Below are positions 18,601 through 33,600 of a stretch of 64,000 nt of DNA, piece by piece. Made by a program: the position numbers and the translations under genes. Origin of the DNA: Rhynochetos jubatus (Eukaryota > Chordata > Aves > Eurypygiformes > Rhynochetidae); NCBI GenBank assembly GCA_027574665.1, contig CM050650.1, positions 98,677,086 to 98,741,085 of the forward strand, read 5' to 3'. Position 1 is the first letter of the stretch. Every line of letters starts with the position of its first letter. Under the pieces are notes generated by a model that saw only the letters and a list, made by a program, of their open reading frames with translations, was not told where the DNA came from and did not search any database.

Positions 18601-21600
18601 CACCTGCAGTTCTGTGTGCAGTTCTGGAAGGATGTGAAGGTCCTTGAATGAGTCCAGAGGAGGGCAACAAAGCTGGCAAAAGGGCTGGAAGGAATGTCCT
18701 GTGAGGAGCAGCTGAGAACTTTGGAGAAAAGGGGGGATGAGGGGCAACCTCATTGCTCTGTAGAGCTTCCTGAGGAGGGAGAGTGGAGAGGGAGGTGCTG
18801 AGCTCTTCTCCGTGGGATCCAGTAACAGGATGTGTGGGAATGATTCAAATACGTACCAGGGGAGGTTTAGACTGGACATTAGGAACCATTTCTTTACTGA
18901 CAGGGTGGTCAAACACTGGAACAGAGTTCCTAGAGAGGTGGTCAATGCCCCAAGCCTGTCAGTGTTTAAGAAGCATTTGGACAATGCCCTTAATAACAGG
19001 CTTTAGCTTTTGGTCAGCCCTGAAGTGGTCAGGCAGCCGGACTATGTGATCATTGTAGGTCTCTTCCACCTGAAACATTCTATTCTATTTAAAATGTTCT
19101 TAATTACACCACTGTAATAATATGGACACATTTGTATTGGGGTAGAGGTACATGCACAACTGCATGAAAACATTTAAACATTTTTAAAACAAGCTGCCTG
19201 CTCCATGCTTTATCACTGCACCCGATAGGCAATACCACTACTTGACAGTTGTAACATCACAGAGAACAGGTTTGCTTACAGCATAGTTGAATAAAACCCA
19301 ATCCGCTGCCAGAAACTACAAAACAATTAGTACTGACGATCATCTGTTAGTCTGGGGGGGGAATCAGTTTGCAGTCAAATATGGTTATGAAACACGTTAA
19401 GAGTCTCACGAGCCACACTCTGCCTTCACGGGTTATTTACAAGACTTCTCTCCCCTGTCTGTATTAGTGCACATTCAACTTCCCCTCAAGGCAGTTGCTG
19501 GATTCTCAGAAATCTTGAGTTGATGGAAGTTTACCTATTAAGAGGCTTCCAAAGAGCCAAATTTTATTTAGAAGCTTTTCCCACAAAGACTTGTCAGTAT
19601 CTCATATTACACCGAGCCTTTCCTTATCCAAAATCAAAACCATGGTTATGCTTGTTCTTCCCTGCCCCCATCCTCCCCAAACCTACACAGAACAAAGACT
19701 AAGGGCACAAAAGCAGTAACGATTAGAATTTTAAAGAAAATTCTGATATGGTTCTATGAGAATCAGGAATAAGATCGTAACAAGCAGAAGAAAAACCGTC
19801 TTCAGGTAAAAATCCTCAGCAGAAATGTTCAACCAAATAAGGGGGTGAGTGGCAAGAATTCACCTTCTTTAGGAGCTAGACAGCAAGAACTTTTAGTTTG
19901 GAACTCGTCACTTGTCTACCAAAGAGAAGGAAAGGCCAACTGATAGAACAGATGCATTTTCAAGCCAGAAGACACCAGGCTGATTTTCCACATGGGACAG
20001 GTCGTTACGCTTGATCTAGCGTTGCTCACTGTGTGTCTGTACCCTGTGACGGAGCTCTGCCCTCAAGAGGATCTTGAATTCCAGTTAAGAGTTTACTCCA
20101 TGCAAATACTGCAGAATGCTGAGGTTGGAAGCGAGCTCTGGAGGTCATCTGTACAGCTCCCCTGCTCAAGCAGGATCACCTAGAACTAGCTGCCCAGGAA
20201 TACATCCTGACAGCTTTTGAATATTACCAAAAAGCTACTGGACTGGGGAGCTCAGAACTTGACAGTACAGCCTTACCAGCGCTGAGCAGAGGCAAAGGAA
20301 CACCTCCCTCAACCTGCTGGCAACAGCCCTCCTGATGCAGCCCTGGGTACCGTTGGCTGCCTCAGCCATGAGAGCACACTGCTGGCTTGTGGTCAACCCG
20401 GTGTCCACCAGAACCCCCAGGTCCTTTTCTGCAAAGCTCTTTTCCAGCTTGTTGGCCCCTAGTCAGCACATATCAGTGTTTGGGGTTGTTCCTCCCCAGG
20501 TGCAGGATTTTGCACTTCCTGGTGACTTGTATCAGACTGTTTCTGCCCTGTTTAGGTTCCTTTGGATGGCAGCACAACCCTCTGGCATATCAGCCGCCAC
20601 TCCTGGTTTTGTGCCATCAGCAAACCTGTTGAGCGTACACACTCTGCTCCACCTTCTAGGTCATGGATGAAGATGTTAAACAGGACCAGACCCAGTACTG
20701 ACCCCTGGGGTACACTGCTGGTCATTGATCACCATGTTCCAGGTCTGGCCATTCAATCCACCTCACTGTTTGCTCATCCAGCCCTATTTCATCAGTATAC
20801 AATCCTGGTACTGGTAGCATCTTCTAATGAAGAGTAAATGAAAATGTTTGATTTGGAGAAGTCAGGCATGTCCTGTCTGTCTTGCTAAAATGCTTAGCAC
20901 ATTCTGCAGCTCTCAACTCTTCCGGGGTGAGAAGAAAAGCAATTGGTTAGTTTCTCAGCCAAGGGATCTTAAGATACGGCCTCTTCTCTAGTACATTTTG
21001 TTAAACAAACAACATCTAAGAAACTGACTGTACCTGTTCTCTCAAAGAAAGTATACTGCTCACTACAGTCCTCACCTATTGCCAAATTCCTGCTGGAAGA
21101 ACAAAAACACCAGGAAAGCAAGTTCTGGATGAATATAGAGCTCAGATCAGAAAGACTGACCCTATAGATAAGAGCAAAGATAGTGATTTTTTTACATTTC
21201 ATGAGTTTCTTGTCACTGATACCAGTCTCTTCCCAGAATAGGCTAAGGCTTACAGAATGCAAGCGCCACCCACTGCCCTGACATCAAAGTGCCACGTCTT
21301 GAATTCGGATTAGCTACCCACATGGTCAGCATAATTCCCCTCCTGTACCTCACCCTCTTCTCTTGCAACCTTCCTAGTTACCACTATCCCCTTGATAACT
21401 TGCACGAGGTTTACTGGTTCCTCTCTCTCACCAAAGACTCAATTTCCCTTCCCTGGCCTTAGTCCTCCTCCCTTGCTGCACAACTTCTTAATGCACCTCC
21501 TGACTAGTACACACGTCACACCCTACCTCCACTTCTCTCCCCTACAATGCTCCTTCTTAGCCTTTGCAGTAATTCACGACCTCACCTGACTCTTTCCCAC

Positions 21601-24600
21601 CCCGATACACATAATACCACACTTAAGTCACTCTCTCTCCAAGCACTGACCCTTTCACTGTTATGTCTCAAGCTTTAGAGCTACCTTACCTTAAGGATAC
21701 CATTAGTTACCTCATTCAGGATCCTAGTAACTACATAACCAAAAAAGTTAAGCTCGGTACCCCATCCTTACATTATCAGTCACGTTTTGTATGTGTGATC
21801 ATGCTGCCTTTAAAATACTGTTCCTTGGCTTCCAGCATATTTTCCTCTCTTCCTTCATCCGTCCCTGGAGGATCCTCGCCACATACTCCTTCCCAGTACT
21901 TACTGCTCTAACCTGTTTCTTCATTGAGGTAACGTCATCTGTAAACACAAGTACAGCTACTCTTTCCTGAGGGTCCACAAATACACAAGACCTCTCTCCC
22001 TCCCTGCAAACTAAAGCTTCACGCTATGCATCTTTCCCTACAGATGTTCATTCGATGTAGCATGACTAAAAATAAAGCTCTCAATTCCCCACCCTCCTGC
22101 AACTGCATTGTTTGGAAACTGCAGCCAACACCACGATGGTCACTCAGACTTTCATTTACCTTTCATCACAACCTGATAAATTAAATTAAACCTTGAGGAT
22201 TTTTTGGTATGATCTAGGTGGTGAGGTCTTCCCAGTTCATCCACTTGACCACAATTCTTGTTCAGACTCATTATCTTAGGTCTTAATACATTGCTTTCTT
22301 CCTATGGCATATATATATGTACAAAGATGCACACAAGAGATGCCACTGACATACCAGAGTCAGTAGTAACTTCCTGTTGTAGCTAAACACAAGGTTCCAA
22401 CTCTTGAGCGACTTTCTTATCACTCCCCACAGCAACAGGCTGTGGCCACTGTAATAACAGTGGAAATAAAGGAATAGATGCTTACTGGAGTAACTATCAT
22501 TCCTTCAGGGTGCATCACGCTGCAGATGCTCATGCCCTTCACGCCCAGTCTCTTTGGACAGTGGGGGCGGGAGGCTGTGGCCTGTCTTTAGTCTCTCGCA
22601 GCCCGTGCTAACTGAACATTCAGGAAAGGCAGAGACTGGGATCAGATGTGGTATTCATATTGGACCTCAGTCCCCACAGAAACTTGACTACTGATAAGGC
22701 AAGCAGTTTCAGTGTCTTCTGTAAATTCATTCTTAGCTCCTCTTAAATTCCTACGTTGGCCGTTATGTCAAAGAAAAGCTTTTTAGGATAGCAGGGAACT
22801 AGGAACTGAAATATTGCCCTTCCACATAGAAACTCTTGTGGAAGCTGCATTCAGTAATATTTACACACCTCGAGCAGTAGTACGAGACTGAAGATGCAGA
22901 ATGGCAACTCCACTTGAGCACAGTGGAAACAAACCCGATGGGTCAGTCAAAGAGGTGCAGTGGCTATTTGGCAGACAGTAGCATGTCACTACACTACTGC
23001 TTTTGACAGTCTGGTGAGACAGCCTGGCTCTTTCAAAGACAGGAGAAGATACACTAAAAAAAAAATGTGGTCCTCTTATTATTGAGAAGTCTGTTTTACT
23101 TAAGAGTTCAGTCAATAAAGAATCTTATTTGAATATGACCGAGAAATACAGTTAAGGTAAAGCCATCAACTTATACAAAAGTCACTTTTGTCAACCAAGA
23201 AGTTGTGGCATTCCTGTCAGTGTCAGGATGGGTATGACTGACCCCTAACCCACCTAGAGCTTTGTACTCAGCACTGTCCAGCACTCATTACAAGTATAAG
23301 CTGTAGCAGTGCTGTCTTGACGAGATATCAAGACACAGACATAGGAATAATGGCATTTTTCCTGCATGCTACGTACTTGTCTTTGCAAAGGAATTAAAGG
23401 GAGACACTGAAAAGGAGTCTCTCCTACCCTTCTCAAGCCACTTGATTAACATGACCATATCTCCCATCATGTGTTGTGCCTTCAGCACAACAGGAAAAAA
23501 CCTTTCTGTATTTATGAACTCAGGTTTAGCAGCAGCAGCCGCCAGCAAATAAGAATAAACGTCTTGCCTACTCTTCATACCTCAAAGGAAATTCATGCAT
23601 CCACGGCAGCTGATGTTCTCCTAAGGTAACACAGAGTTGATATCCTATTGCAGCATATGCAAGAACTTGGCTTTCTATTTATTTTAAAAGGAATGCACGT
23701 ACCACAGTTCCCACAGCAGTTCCGCTGACACGGTAAAATGGTTCACAAGGTGCAACTGTCAGAGATTGCCACAATCCAAACACAATCCAGCTCTCACAAG
23801 CTAGTGGTAGCTCTGTGAAGGTGGTTCAGGGAAACTGCTTTTTCATTCAGAAGCTCATCCAATACCAACAACTGTCTTTTCAACACAATTCTTTGTGGTA
23901 ACTGTTTCACTTATTTCTGCCTCCAGAGTAATAGCCATAGGCCTATTAGAGAAAGTCACAAAACAAGCAGTTCTTGTTTACATTTCCTTACATTCAGCTG
24001 CACTTCTGTAACAGGTTATACCAGCCCATGATAGATCGCACGACTTTCCATCTCAGCCCTCTGATACTGGTCTTACCATGCCAAGACTTGCAAATGCTTC
24101 CTGATGCTGCTGCGCCACACGGTGAAGTGTGTAACGTGTGGCGGCTTTACCTTTTCTAAAAATCTTCACAGACTTTTGGTAACATCATCCCGCTATGAAG
24201 CGAATACAGGTCTATTAACAAAACTAAATTTTTTAATGTCCTGTTTTAATACAGGCACAGCAGCAGTTCCCACTATCCAGGTCCCCCCCTGCTGACACTG
24301 ACTGGAAAAGGGGACCAAGGATGGCTCAAGACAATTTTGTTCTTTACAAGTTTCCCAGGAATGCCAGCAGCCAAGGGACTTACACAGGATTCCATCACCT
24401 TCCTGCTCAAAGTACTACTCTTTTTTTTTTTTTTTAATAGCAGCCACATGCATAACCTAAGTGGGATGCACAACAATCAGCCAGCCCGCAAGTGAACGTT
24501 TGAGGCCTCTCAAAAGTGCCCATCACCACAACAGTAAATCAAGTATTAACGTAGTAAAGGACACTGAAAGAAGGGTGAGATTAGGAAACTTCCAAAAGAC

Positions 24601-27600
24601 CAATACAAAAAAAAAATACCAGGGTATAAAACTTATACATGGAAAATGTAGATCAAAGTCACCACCTCTGAGCCAGTATACCATGGCGAATAAAGCTATA
24701 CCAGCAAAACTACCCAGGCAGGGAGCTAGAGTACCCTACGCAGCAAAACCGTCACTCCACCTCTCCTCGCTGTCTCGTATCGCTAAGTCACGCAAACTGT
24801 ACAAGAAAGGAAGCCCCTACAACTAAACTGACTTATAGCTGAATAGGCTTAAACTGACTGTTGGCAAGTCACAGCTCTCCTCCACCTCTTCCTCCCCAAA
24901 TCACGCAAAGCTCCCAAAGCAAAACCAGCTTCCACATTTATATATAGTCAGAGCTACAATTACATTGGAAGAGGTTTATCAACCTAGGAATTTCAGTACA
25001 CTCCCTAAAGAAAAACATTCATAGTGGGAATGCAATGATTCAACGTGTACCTTTATGGTTAACTCTGGCGAAAAAGTCACGTTCGTCCTGGAGCAAAATG
25101 AATTGCACTAGTGAAAGTGACAGTTCTGTAATTAACTACACCAAGGAATTTCACTGGTATGGCTGCTTCTGGCTGCGAATCGCATCTCCATAATCCAGCT
25201 GAAAAATCTAGACCAGCAAATACGTGGGGCAGCCAGAACACTCTAAGCCCCTTTTCTGTATCAGAAGCACACAAATCAATTCCAGCTCACCACAGTAGGG
25301 GTTTTTTTTCAGGAAACCATTTAATTATCCCATCTTTCTTTTTCCCTTTAATCGACGGATGCCGATTCACCACTCAGTGCTAGCACTCCACTCGAATCTT
25401 CCTGCAGCGCCACGCGAAAGCTCTCCTACACCTGCACCAAGCCTAGTAGTGCATTTTTCTGATAACAGTTCAGGGCTAATTCAGAAACGACTTTCTGTAA
25501 CATGCACTCAATCTGAAAGCCCTCAAAACCACGACAAGGAAACAGGAAAAGTAATAACCTATCTACAGAAACGTGTCAGGTCTTCTAGAAAAGCTTGAAT
25601 TCAAGATATTTAAAAATAATACCAAGAAGTATTAAAACTCATCTCAGCTCCAGTATCCTTTGCATGAAAATGAGCCAGCTCAAACCTCTTTGATTCTCCT
25701 CTATAAAACCAGTGTGATTTAGTGTGCCATTAATTAGAATATGGCATTCTAGAGAACTGATACACGTACACTGCTGTTTTTCTTCCACACAGATGTGAGC
25801 CATGTGCCAGTGAAGGCAAATATCAAGTGACTGGAAGTGGCCAGGAGCACAATCAGAGTTAAGAGGCAGAGATACTTTGGGAAATAACATTGTTTTAGCA
25901 CAGTCACGTTTGATTTGGACCCAGAACAAATCAAGCAAAGCAGATTCGAGTCCAAATGGACAAACATGCACAGAAGAGTGCTCTGAACAGCTTCTCTTCA
26001 ACTAGAAAGGAGTTTTCATACCAAAACAATAGCTTGTCTCCGGCCATAATAAAGAATACAGGGAGGGCAGTTTGTTGTGCTGAACAAAAATGCTTAATTA
26101 GTTTGGTTTGAAAGCCTGCCCCAAAGCAAACTGATTCTGATCTATATTTCACTGAAATACCACTACGATACAAGAAGCAACAAGCAACGGCTTATGTTAC
26201 CAGCACAAGCGTTCAATTCTTTTATTGGAAAGAACTATCAGTTTACTGGGATGATTGTGTTCAACGTTTACTTTCTACCTTTTGTGGTATCTGCAATGCT
26301 GTTCAACAAGGCACACATCATGTCTCCTTCAATATGGTGAGGATTTAGGATTCGAGCTGACCGCTGGGTCATCTTAAATTGAGTTTCCAGTTCCAGGAAG
26401 CTTTTGTCTCCAGAAAGTACAGTGAAAGGAATTTGCTTGGGCAGATGCTCATCCAGACGACCAGCCTGTACGGAAACAAATGACAAGTGTTGAATTGACA
26501 TCGTATTTTCATCTCGTGGGGTTCGGTTAGCTTTTTGCAAGACAGGTCTTCATAGGAAAGCCTTCTACACCAACTTATCTCTGCTTCTATGATCTGATGC
26601 GCATTATGCCACTCAAAAGGTATTAATTCAACAGTCTGACATAGCATTTATTCTATACGTATGACGGAAGCTACAAGAAATGGCTACCAGATCAGTACAG
26701 TTGAAGTATGGAAAAAATTCCTAAAAAGCAGCATTTCAGAAGCATCTTCACATAAAACAAGTCACCTGTACAGAACATTAAGAATCATAACAGAAGTGTA
26801 ACTAACTGTTGTGAAACAGCATTATATCATACAATTAGATTCTCAAGTAGTTTTATCTAACTGATAGAGCACTATATGAAGAATCTGAGTCCCCAGGGCG
26901 TCCCACATTCTGGTCCTTCGCCTGCACCTCTCCCAGCCCAACCACATCCCTAAGCTTACTGAACAGAGGCACTGCTCTGCCAGCCCAAGAGGGTTACTGA
27001 AGCTGGCACCCATCCAACTTCATCTTCAAGATGGCTTTAGATTTGGGCTACTTGAAGAGCAAGGCAGGAATTACATTTCTCTCTGAAACAGAAACTGTAA
27101 GAACTGTGGGTTTTTATTCTTCACTCCCTAATCAGTCCCCTTCCCCTCCATAACAGACCGATGCCCTATTTTGGCTAACTTTATTCCTATGAAAAGACCA
27201 AAAGAAAGTGAATCACTTCTCAACAGGTTGTCTCCACTCATTTCAGTGACAGGTTTATCACTTTTTAGTAGACAGAAGTCGCGTGAAGAGAATTGAAGAA
27301 TCCCGTCTTTAATTAGTACCAACATCAACAGCAGATCTCATGTGCCACTATTCTCTGGGTACAGACACACAACAACGGAAGCGTGCATTAACTTACATGA
27401 ACACAGAGAGCAAAATCTGCTGCTTCTCTTCTGGTACCGCAATGTGGATGAAGAAAGAAGCATCCAATCCTCTTAAGGTAATTGTAAATTTTGCACTGCA
27501 CTGGAGGTTTCCAATTGCTTTGTCCTCCTAAACAGCGAAGAAGGAAAATAAAAACCACAAAAGAAAAAAAAAAAAGCAACTACAAAATAAATGCTGCCAT

Positions 27601-30600
27601 GAATCAAGAATACAAAAGCAAAGATAAATCTGGCTTTAAAAGACAATTCATTTTGACCAATGTGAAAGGTAAAATAAACATATAACCAAAATCCTGGGTT
27701 AGAAAGAAAAAATAAAGGAATAAATAGCTAGCTTGATCCTACACAAAACCTCTCAGTCAATTCTGTATGAATTTTTCTTCTAATCTTAAACCCCATATCT
27801 TTAAGAAGTCATGTGCATTTAGACACAAGGATGTATTTTCTTCCAGTGTTAAGCACAGTTATGGTTAATGTGCAGAAGCAGAGGAGCTCTGGGAATGAAG
27901 TACAAGTAACAGAAACACTTCTCTTGGGGAATCCTGTAATGCCCAAGATCATTTCCAACACTCTAACTGCCTTACACCACATGCCAGAACTCTTTAGAAA
28001 GAGGATCCAAAGACCGGAGCAACAACAGATGAAAACTGCTGGAGTACTGACAAACATTGGGATGCAGTCAAAAGATAAGCAAAATGAGGCTACAACTGGG
28101 GAAAAGAAGTGCAGAAATTCTCAACAGTGTGCTAAAACATGTAGTTACTGGCTAAGAAAATAGATGGATAATAGAGATGAGCTGAGTAACAGACCAGGCA
28201 AAAAGAAAACCAGGCTGAAACAGCTTGCAAGGGAAAAAGAAAGGCGCGGCACGTCTCTCATGGAGAGGGGAAAACCAAAAGAGCTTGCAGTTACTATGAG
28301 AACACAAAAAACAAAGGGAAGAACAATTTGAAGGGAGTGAATACAAATTTCACAACATCCCCTATGGCTAAGAAATAATGGGTCAGCAGTGGGGAGGAAA
28401 AAAATGTTGCTTTACCTTCCAGATAAGAGTAGCTGGATGTAAGAAAGGATTTTGAATGAAAAGTGAAAGCAGTCATCAACAGCATTTCATGCAAGGACAC
28501 ATGAAACTAAGGCTCAAGTAAACACACCTCCGAGCAGTGTGTATTCCAACCCACCCAGCCCTAGCACGACAAAGGAGGAGAAGCAATATTCAATAGATTT
28601 CTGCTGGTTGTGTGTGTGCCTCTCCCCTTGCCTTTCAGCCTATCAAAAATGATCTCAAAGCTCAAAGATACTGTAACAGACTAGGCAAACAATGTAGGGG
28701 TACCTGTCCATAAGAAATATGATATTTGCAAGTTGTTCTCATTTGTTGCAACAGCTTTGGTCACTGCTATTTGGGAAAGATGTAATCCCCAACCCTGGCT
28801 TTTGGTGGCATAATTGTACAACAAACATTTGACCAGCACTGCTGAAAAGGATGACAGACCTGCGTTTACTCTGGGACCCAGACCACAAATGGGTGAAGGA
28901 CAAGGGAATATCTGAAGACAGAAACAGTAAGAGCCTGGGCCACACAGTGGAGGAACTCAAAGCAAAGCTAAGGCTGTATTAGCAATAGGAATAACTGAAA
29001 TAATGCAAAAGTATCATAAAAGCAATAAAGGCAGAAAGGTTGTTTGGGAAACTCAAAGGAAAAAAATAATAGCCAGAAGAGACTAGGATGTCACTGTATT
29101 TTTACAGGCTAAACAAACAAGAGCAGCATGCCTCAAGAAATTCTGCAAAACACCATTATGAGAGGGCACCTACAACAATAAATCCAGTTGTGCCTGGGAG
29201 CCTTAGTGTTCCTAGGCTCTGTAACCATAAAGTTGACACAAATAAACTGCTAAGGTGTTGTCTAGTATGAATATGGCCCATTTTAACCACCACTAACTCT
29301 TCAGTCTGGGTTTTTTTAGTTTAAATGCTCCAGAGGCCATACACATGAGGCAGCCTGCATGCAGCAACCCCGTTGGGGAAGAAGTTGAGTGGCACAGACA
29401 CGGGCTGGGCTGCGCCAGCAAGCCCCCTTGTCTGCAACATCCCTGGGCAGTGTCTTAACTACCACAGAGGTACCTCTGAGTAAGATTATCGTATTAATTG
29501 AGGTTCCTAAGAATAGATTAGTAACACCAAGACTGTACTACGGATTATTACTCTTGGTTTGACAGGCCAGACGAGATGTTTCTGAAAACACTACAGTTCA
29601 GACATTCCTGGGTTCAATCAACTTTTTCTTAGTGAATCAGAACAGGGCATTTTAGCCTTGGAAAACAGTAACAGCGCGGAAGACCCTGTCGTATCAAACA
29701 AGCTTCGACCAATTAATGACAAACCAGTTTTGATTAAATAGAATAACAAAGTATAACTGAAAGCAAGTGTCTGAATTCAAGGAGGCAATGTTTGACTAAC
29801 TGAAAAGAACTATTGTTGTAAAGAATGAATTTATAACACCTAGACAGACTAGCTTTGGACTTTAGATGTCGACTATGCCTGACATTTCTTTAAGTCAGAT
29901 CCCTAATAGTTTCTTCCTTTCATCTGTAGAAAAAAACCCACACCCATGTTTTTCCAAGGCCAAGTGGATTGAATACTTACAGAAATAAACAACAAACCTT
30001 CAGCAATTAAGGACTGCAACTGAACCCCAAATCACAACAGCCTTAGAAGTTCAGGAGCATAGAGGTGAAATAAAATCTGACCACAAGTCAAGCTGGTCAG
30101 AGCCTCCCAAAAGACAGGAAGAACAAACATCAGGTTGTTCCGCCATATAGAAAAGAGCATAAGAATTAATGGAGCAGCCAGGTAGCAAGGGTGAAATAGA
30201 AATCCAGGATGATAAATGTATAATCTAAACCCTCAAAAATCAGTACTTTCTGTGGCTTTGTGCACATATGCGCAGGGATACTCCTTTCGTGCAGAGAAGC
30301 CAGAAGTGAGGTAACAGCAATTCAGAAGCGCTGCCTGAACGGAACGCAACGCTCCAGAGTTCGGAGGAGAAATCCTCTGGTATGCTCCTAACCACCAGGC
30401 ATTAGACTACAGGCCCAGGAGCACAGGTGACTGACTGAAGAGCTTGCACTTTAACAGGCATACTTGCTCTGCCTTCATCAGCTAACTGGAATACTTGTTC
30501 CTGAGAGAAAAAAAATAAAGTGATTCTGGCATCAACAGACCTTTCTATCCAATCTCAGCAGCATGAAAACTCCCAGCTTTCAGGGCATTCTTGAGTATTT

Positions 30601-33600
30601 AGTGTTCTCAATTACCTCTTTCTTAAAAGATGAAGAAGTGCAGTGCTATAGCGTTTGCTAAGTGTAAAACAATTCCTACGAATCTGTTAAAATGATGCCT
30701 ATGTTTCAGGCAATCAATATTTTGAAACTATCCCTTTATCTAGACTTCACTGAACTATTCAATGGACCACAGACAAAATAATTAGAGACAGATATAGAGA
30801 AAACCAGCAGAAAAAAAGCATGAGGTGGACAAGAAGTTGGTTCAAGAACAGCCAGATCAAGGAAAGTATGAAGTTAAGGAGGTGCTATTGGTAGACTTCA
30901 CAAAAAGTTTTCATACAAACCCCTAACAATGTGGGTTCCACCAAGCACCTTGTACCACTCTACTGCTATGCTCCAGATATGAGATACACCTACTGATGTA
31001 CAGAATGACCAGGGACATCCTTTAAGGAGCAAGCCAGAGACGGAACAAAATTCAAGCACAAGAAGGTAAAATCAGGCCTTTTGGAACCAAAGCCGAGAAC
31101 ATTATGACAAGGATTTGGGAATTAGAAAGAAAATAACCTGAGTATTACAATTGTCCTGATAATTATGAAAACCTAGTATGATACAGCCTAAGTGAGCTCA
31201 GCAGGGAAGCCAGAAAGCCTCCTAAACAGTTTAGCAATTCTGGAACAATGCTCTACAAGGAATAGTAAGAGCACAGGAGGTTAAGACTGAGTTAGAAAAG
31301 TTCAAGAACATTTCCATTATGCGGAGCCTGTGACACTGTGACGTAGGCAGCCCTGACGGCTGCTTGCTCCTGTTTGTTCATTCTCTCCAAAGAATCTCTG
31401 CTCAAGTATTTGTGTAGACTTGTTAATGTTCTATCTATCTTAATCTTATCTAATTCCTTCAGCCACTTTTTACCTTGAAAGCCCCAGATAAATGTCCCTT
31501 GGTTCAGGTTAGCTGGCAGCTGCGTGAATAAGCTCCCCCAGTTGTCCAGATCCACCAACACAATGTGAGTCATGGTACTCAGGTAGTCAAGATCGGGAAG
31601 TTCACCAGCTTCAATGGGATAAAAAGGATGCATTTAAAGTTCGCCTGACTTCCTGGTCAGCCAACATACATCAACTTAGATACGCTGTTGAAAATTCATG
31701 TATTTGACTGTTCTATATGCTAAAAGTTACACAGCATGATCCTATTTGGTGACCGCGTTGTTTTTAAATAACTGAAGTAGCATTTAGTGATGCACAAACC
31801 AGAAGAAGGTAGAATCTCGCTCTGCAACAGTGTCGAGCTGTACGGTTCTGTGGTAGGCACAGAAAGCTGTTGTCCCGCACTGAGACTTTCTAGCAGTCCA
31901 CTTAATATTCAACTGTGCACCCTCTACTACGGCAAGTCGCCACGATATTTAATTGCTTACATGCATAAAAGCACGTAAAATGTTTATGGATATACTTTTT
32001 GGTGTATAAAAGGTTGACTTTTGTTAATCAAAAGCATTATGACACCATGGGAAATTAAAACACTCCCAGTTTCTGAACACAAGGTACGCCTTCAGCATTC
32101 TTGATGTCATTCTTAGAAGTGACATGACCTTAGAAAAAAAATACTTGTATGCTCAAGGCAAAAAAACCTAATACATACAGAGAACACAAATTCTCAGCTG
32201 AAATTATTCCTTGGCAAGCTAAAGGAAACCGAGGACATGGTGTTATAATAAGACCGTCGACACAGAAAGCACTACCAGGGTAATACATATTTATACATAC
32301 AAAGAAGGCAAGTTTCTCTTGAACGTGTGTGTATTAGAGTCCACTTTTACATTTCTAAGTGTTAAATTTCTATTTGGGGTCCCTGACCATCCTCTTCCTT
32401 TTAACGCCAAAATTATGCTCTCAGCTAATTTGAAAATTTCAGTCCCAGGGTTCTCACGTATGTCTACTTTTAGTTTTTTAAAACTTCATGCATCTGGCAT
32501 ATAGCAATAACTTCTTGAGTTTAAGTTTTGGAAACTCAAATACTGAAAATTTAAAATGCAATTATTAAATTCTGAGCTGAGTTGTAGACTACATGTAGGC
32601 AAAAGGTATGCTACGTTGAAATGACACTGAAACAGAGTGTTAAGGACAACAGTATTTCTCTAATGTTATTAAAAAAAGCTTTCTACAAACCTTCACCAGG
32701 TTCTTCAGAGCGTGTGAAGTTTTCTTTTTTTCCTTTCTTTCCCTGTATTGGTCCCTGCAGAGGAAAGGACTGTGGTATTTCCTCAGCCTTGGATGGAGAT
32801 GCTTGAAATTTTACCTTGTGAGGTTTTACGTCCACACAAGCCCCACTTGCCGTGAACTTGAATACTGTATTTTCCGATTCTGATGCAAGACTGGAGAGAT
32901 CGGGTTTCTGCAAGAAGCAGTGTTTCACGTGATAGTGCTGATGCGCGCTCTGAAGATCGTCAAAGTTTTTGTTGCACGCGGCACATCTAACAACATACAT
33001 CTCTTCCTTATGTTTCAGTGACGGGTGACTGTTGAGATGTCTGTCCAAATCAGCAAAATTCTGTGCTGTAGCAGAACAGAAGCAGCATCGATACCATAAG
33101 TTTCCTTTTTGCAGCATGGCTTTCTGACAATTCACATAATCGTTTCTCCTGTTTATTTTGGAGACGTAAGTCGTCCGGCAACCGCAGGTTAAACAGTCTC
33201 CGTTTTCTACTGGGAGGAAATCCTCCTCTTTTTTTATTGATACTTCCATCTGCTCCGGCACAAATGCATAGTCTGTGCTATGAATCTCCTTATAATGGAT
33301 TAGAAATTCTTCATCCGTGTCAAAGAAAAGATTACCACAAAGGCCACAGAAGTACTTAATCTGTACCTCCTGGCTATGATGCTCTTGGAAGTGTCGCTGC
33401 AGCGTTCCGACTTTCCGAAAGTGATTCCTGCATAAGCCACAGCTGTATCTGTGAAACGCGTGGCTCTCTAAGGACGTGCAGTGTTGTTTAACGCTCTCTT
33501 CGGATTCAAACATCTCCTCACAAATGCGGCATTGCCACTTTCCCAGAACAGGACTTTCTTCAGGGGAGAGTTCCATAGGACTAGGGATACAGTCCTTCCT

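Larger units (their letters stand above)
14966..26278 (-). other. ZNF451 intron 13 (11.3 kb)
   Basis: The longest intron of the gene. It contains three CR1 copies (15.2, 18.2 and 20.1 kb). The rest, about 20.8-26.3 kb, holds T- and C-rich stretches (21.3-22.0 kb) and no exon I could identify. The human protein is continuous across this junction, so no coding exon is expected. Confidence 0.7.
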
